Source of the DNA: Streptomyces formicae
GTDB taxonomy: Bacteria; Actinomycetota; Actinomycetes; Streptomycetales; Streptomycetaceae
Direction: 5' to 3'
Assembly (NCBI RefSeq): GCF_002556545.1
Contig: NZ_CP022685.1
Location: 1,984,001-2,048,000 of the forward strand
Length of the DNA: 64,000 bases
Part shown: one piece after another, positions 63,856 through 64,000 of the stretch
Numbering within the stretch: the first letter of the stretch is position 1
How the letters are laid out: each line of letters opens with the position of its first letter
Notes under the pieces: generated by a model
Seen by the model: only the letters and a program-made list of their open reading frames with translations
Databases searched by the model: none
Told to the model about the DNA's origin: nothing
Program-made: the position numbers and the translations under genes

Positions 63856-64000
63856 CGGGCGAGCACCTCCCTGGCGAGCTGACGATAGGCGGCCGCGCCG
63901 ACCGAGTTGGAGGCGTACGTCGTGATGGGCTCACCGGCGACCGTGGTCTCCGGGAAGCGCACCGTGCGCCCGATGACCGTGTGGTAGACGTGGTCGTCGA
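63840..64000 (-). CDS. ParA-family ATPase, C-terminal fragment (runs off the window)
   Basis: Only the last 52 or 53 codons are present. The visible sequence ends IGRTVRFPETTVAGEPITTY...AAAYRQLAREVLARCHAE, the C-terminal region of chromosomal and plasmid ParA/Soj ATPases. The gene continues past the window's edge, so Walker motifs cannot be checked. The stop is inside the start region of the ribbon-helix-helix-like gene. With scpA/scpB downstream, a chromosome-organisation role is likely. Confidence 0.85.
   Translation of the reverse strand, partial: DDHVYHTVIGRTVRFPETTVAGEPITTYASNSVGAAAYRQLAREVLARCHAE

Overview
The window is a gene-dense, very GC-rich stretch of actinobacterial chromosome and almost certainly comes from a Streptomyces. 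The evidence is the pervasive G/C third positions, many GTG starts and 4-nt ATGA/GTGA gene overlaps, LAxTG sortase signals, streptogrisin-type proteases, Rpf-like transglycosylases, a SepF-like protein, and the linked blocks der-plsC-cmk-tyrA-aroH and parA-scpA-scpB-rluB. From memory the gene order resembles the S. coelicolor SCO1734-SCO1772 region, but no search was run. I saw no rRNA, tRNA, CRISPR array, IS element or prophage. It reads as core chromosome with a few accessory inserts.

Layout. 0-3 kb: AraC-type regulator, a cell-wall-anchored AA10 lytic polysaccharide monooxygenase, and a secreted lipase. 3.2-7.8 kb: a two-gene SOS mutagenesis operon (dnaE2 plus an ImuB-like Y-family protein) behind a near-perfect LexA box. 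7.9-13.6 kb: ABC-2-like membrane protein, acetate-type transporter, AAA ATPase, and adhE preceded by a textbook Rex operator. 13.6-17 kb: two streptogrisin-family proteases flanking an SPFH protein.

17.3-27.4 kb: a divergent transport and oxidation locus with two solute-binding lipoproteins, two permeases, one ATPase, two flavin-dependent (LLM) monooxygenases, an FAD/NAD(P)-binding enzyme and a DUF1684 protein. A short leader ORF ending in cysteine precedes one binding-protein gene. The composition resembles the Bacillus subtilis ytmI/tcy operon for S-modified cysteines, so I infer an organosulfur scavenging system regulated through cysteine supply.

27.4-41 kb: DUF5685 protein with an extremely Cys-rich tail, SepF-like protein, acyl-CoA dehydrogenase, MFS exporter, PIG-V-like mannosyltransferase, PAP2 phosphatase, I78 inhibitor, an orphan cytochrome oxidase subunit I, a WYL regulator, and a glycosyltransferase with an unknown partner. 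41-47 kb: a Liv-type ABC transporter with LivH-LivM-LivG fused in one chain and a LivF whose Walker A lysine is arginine. 46.9-48.2 kb: two LysM transglycosylases.

48.7-55.2 kb: hypothetical proteins, then der, plsC, cmk, tyrA, aroH and a DUF937 protein. 55.4-57.2 kb: secreted unknown protein and a membrane-protein/Rieske pair. 57.2-60.5 kb: two RlaP-type nucleotidyltransferases, an ADP-ribosylglycohydrolase and an NrtR-like Nudix regulator behind a 51-bp concentric palindrome. 60.5-64 kb: rluB, scpB, scpA, a ribbon-helix-helix-like protein and the 3' end of parA.
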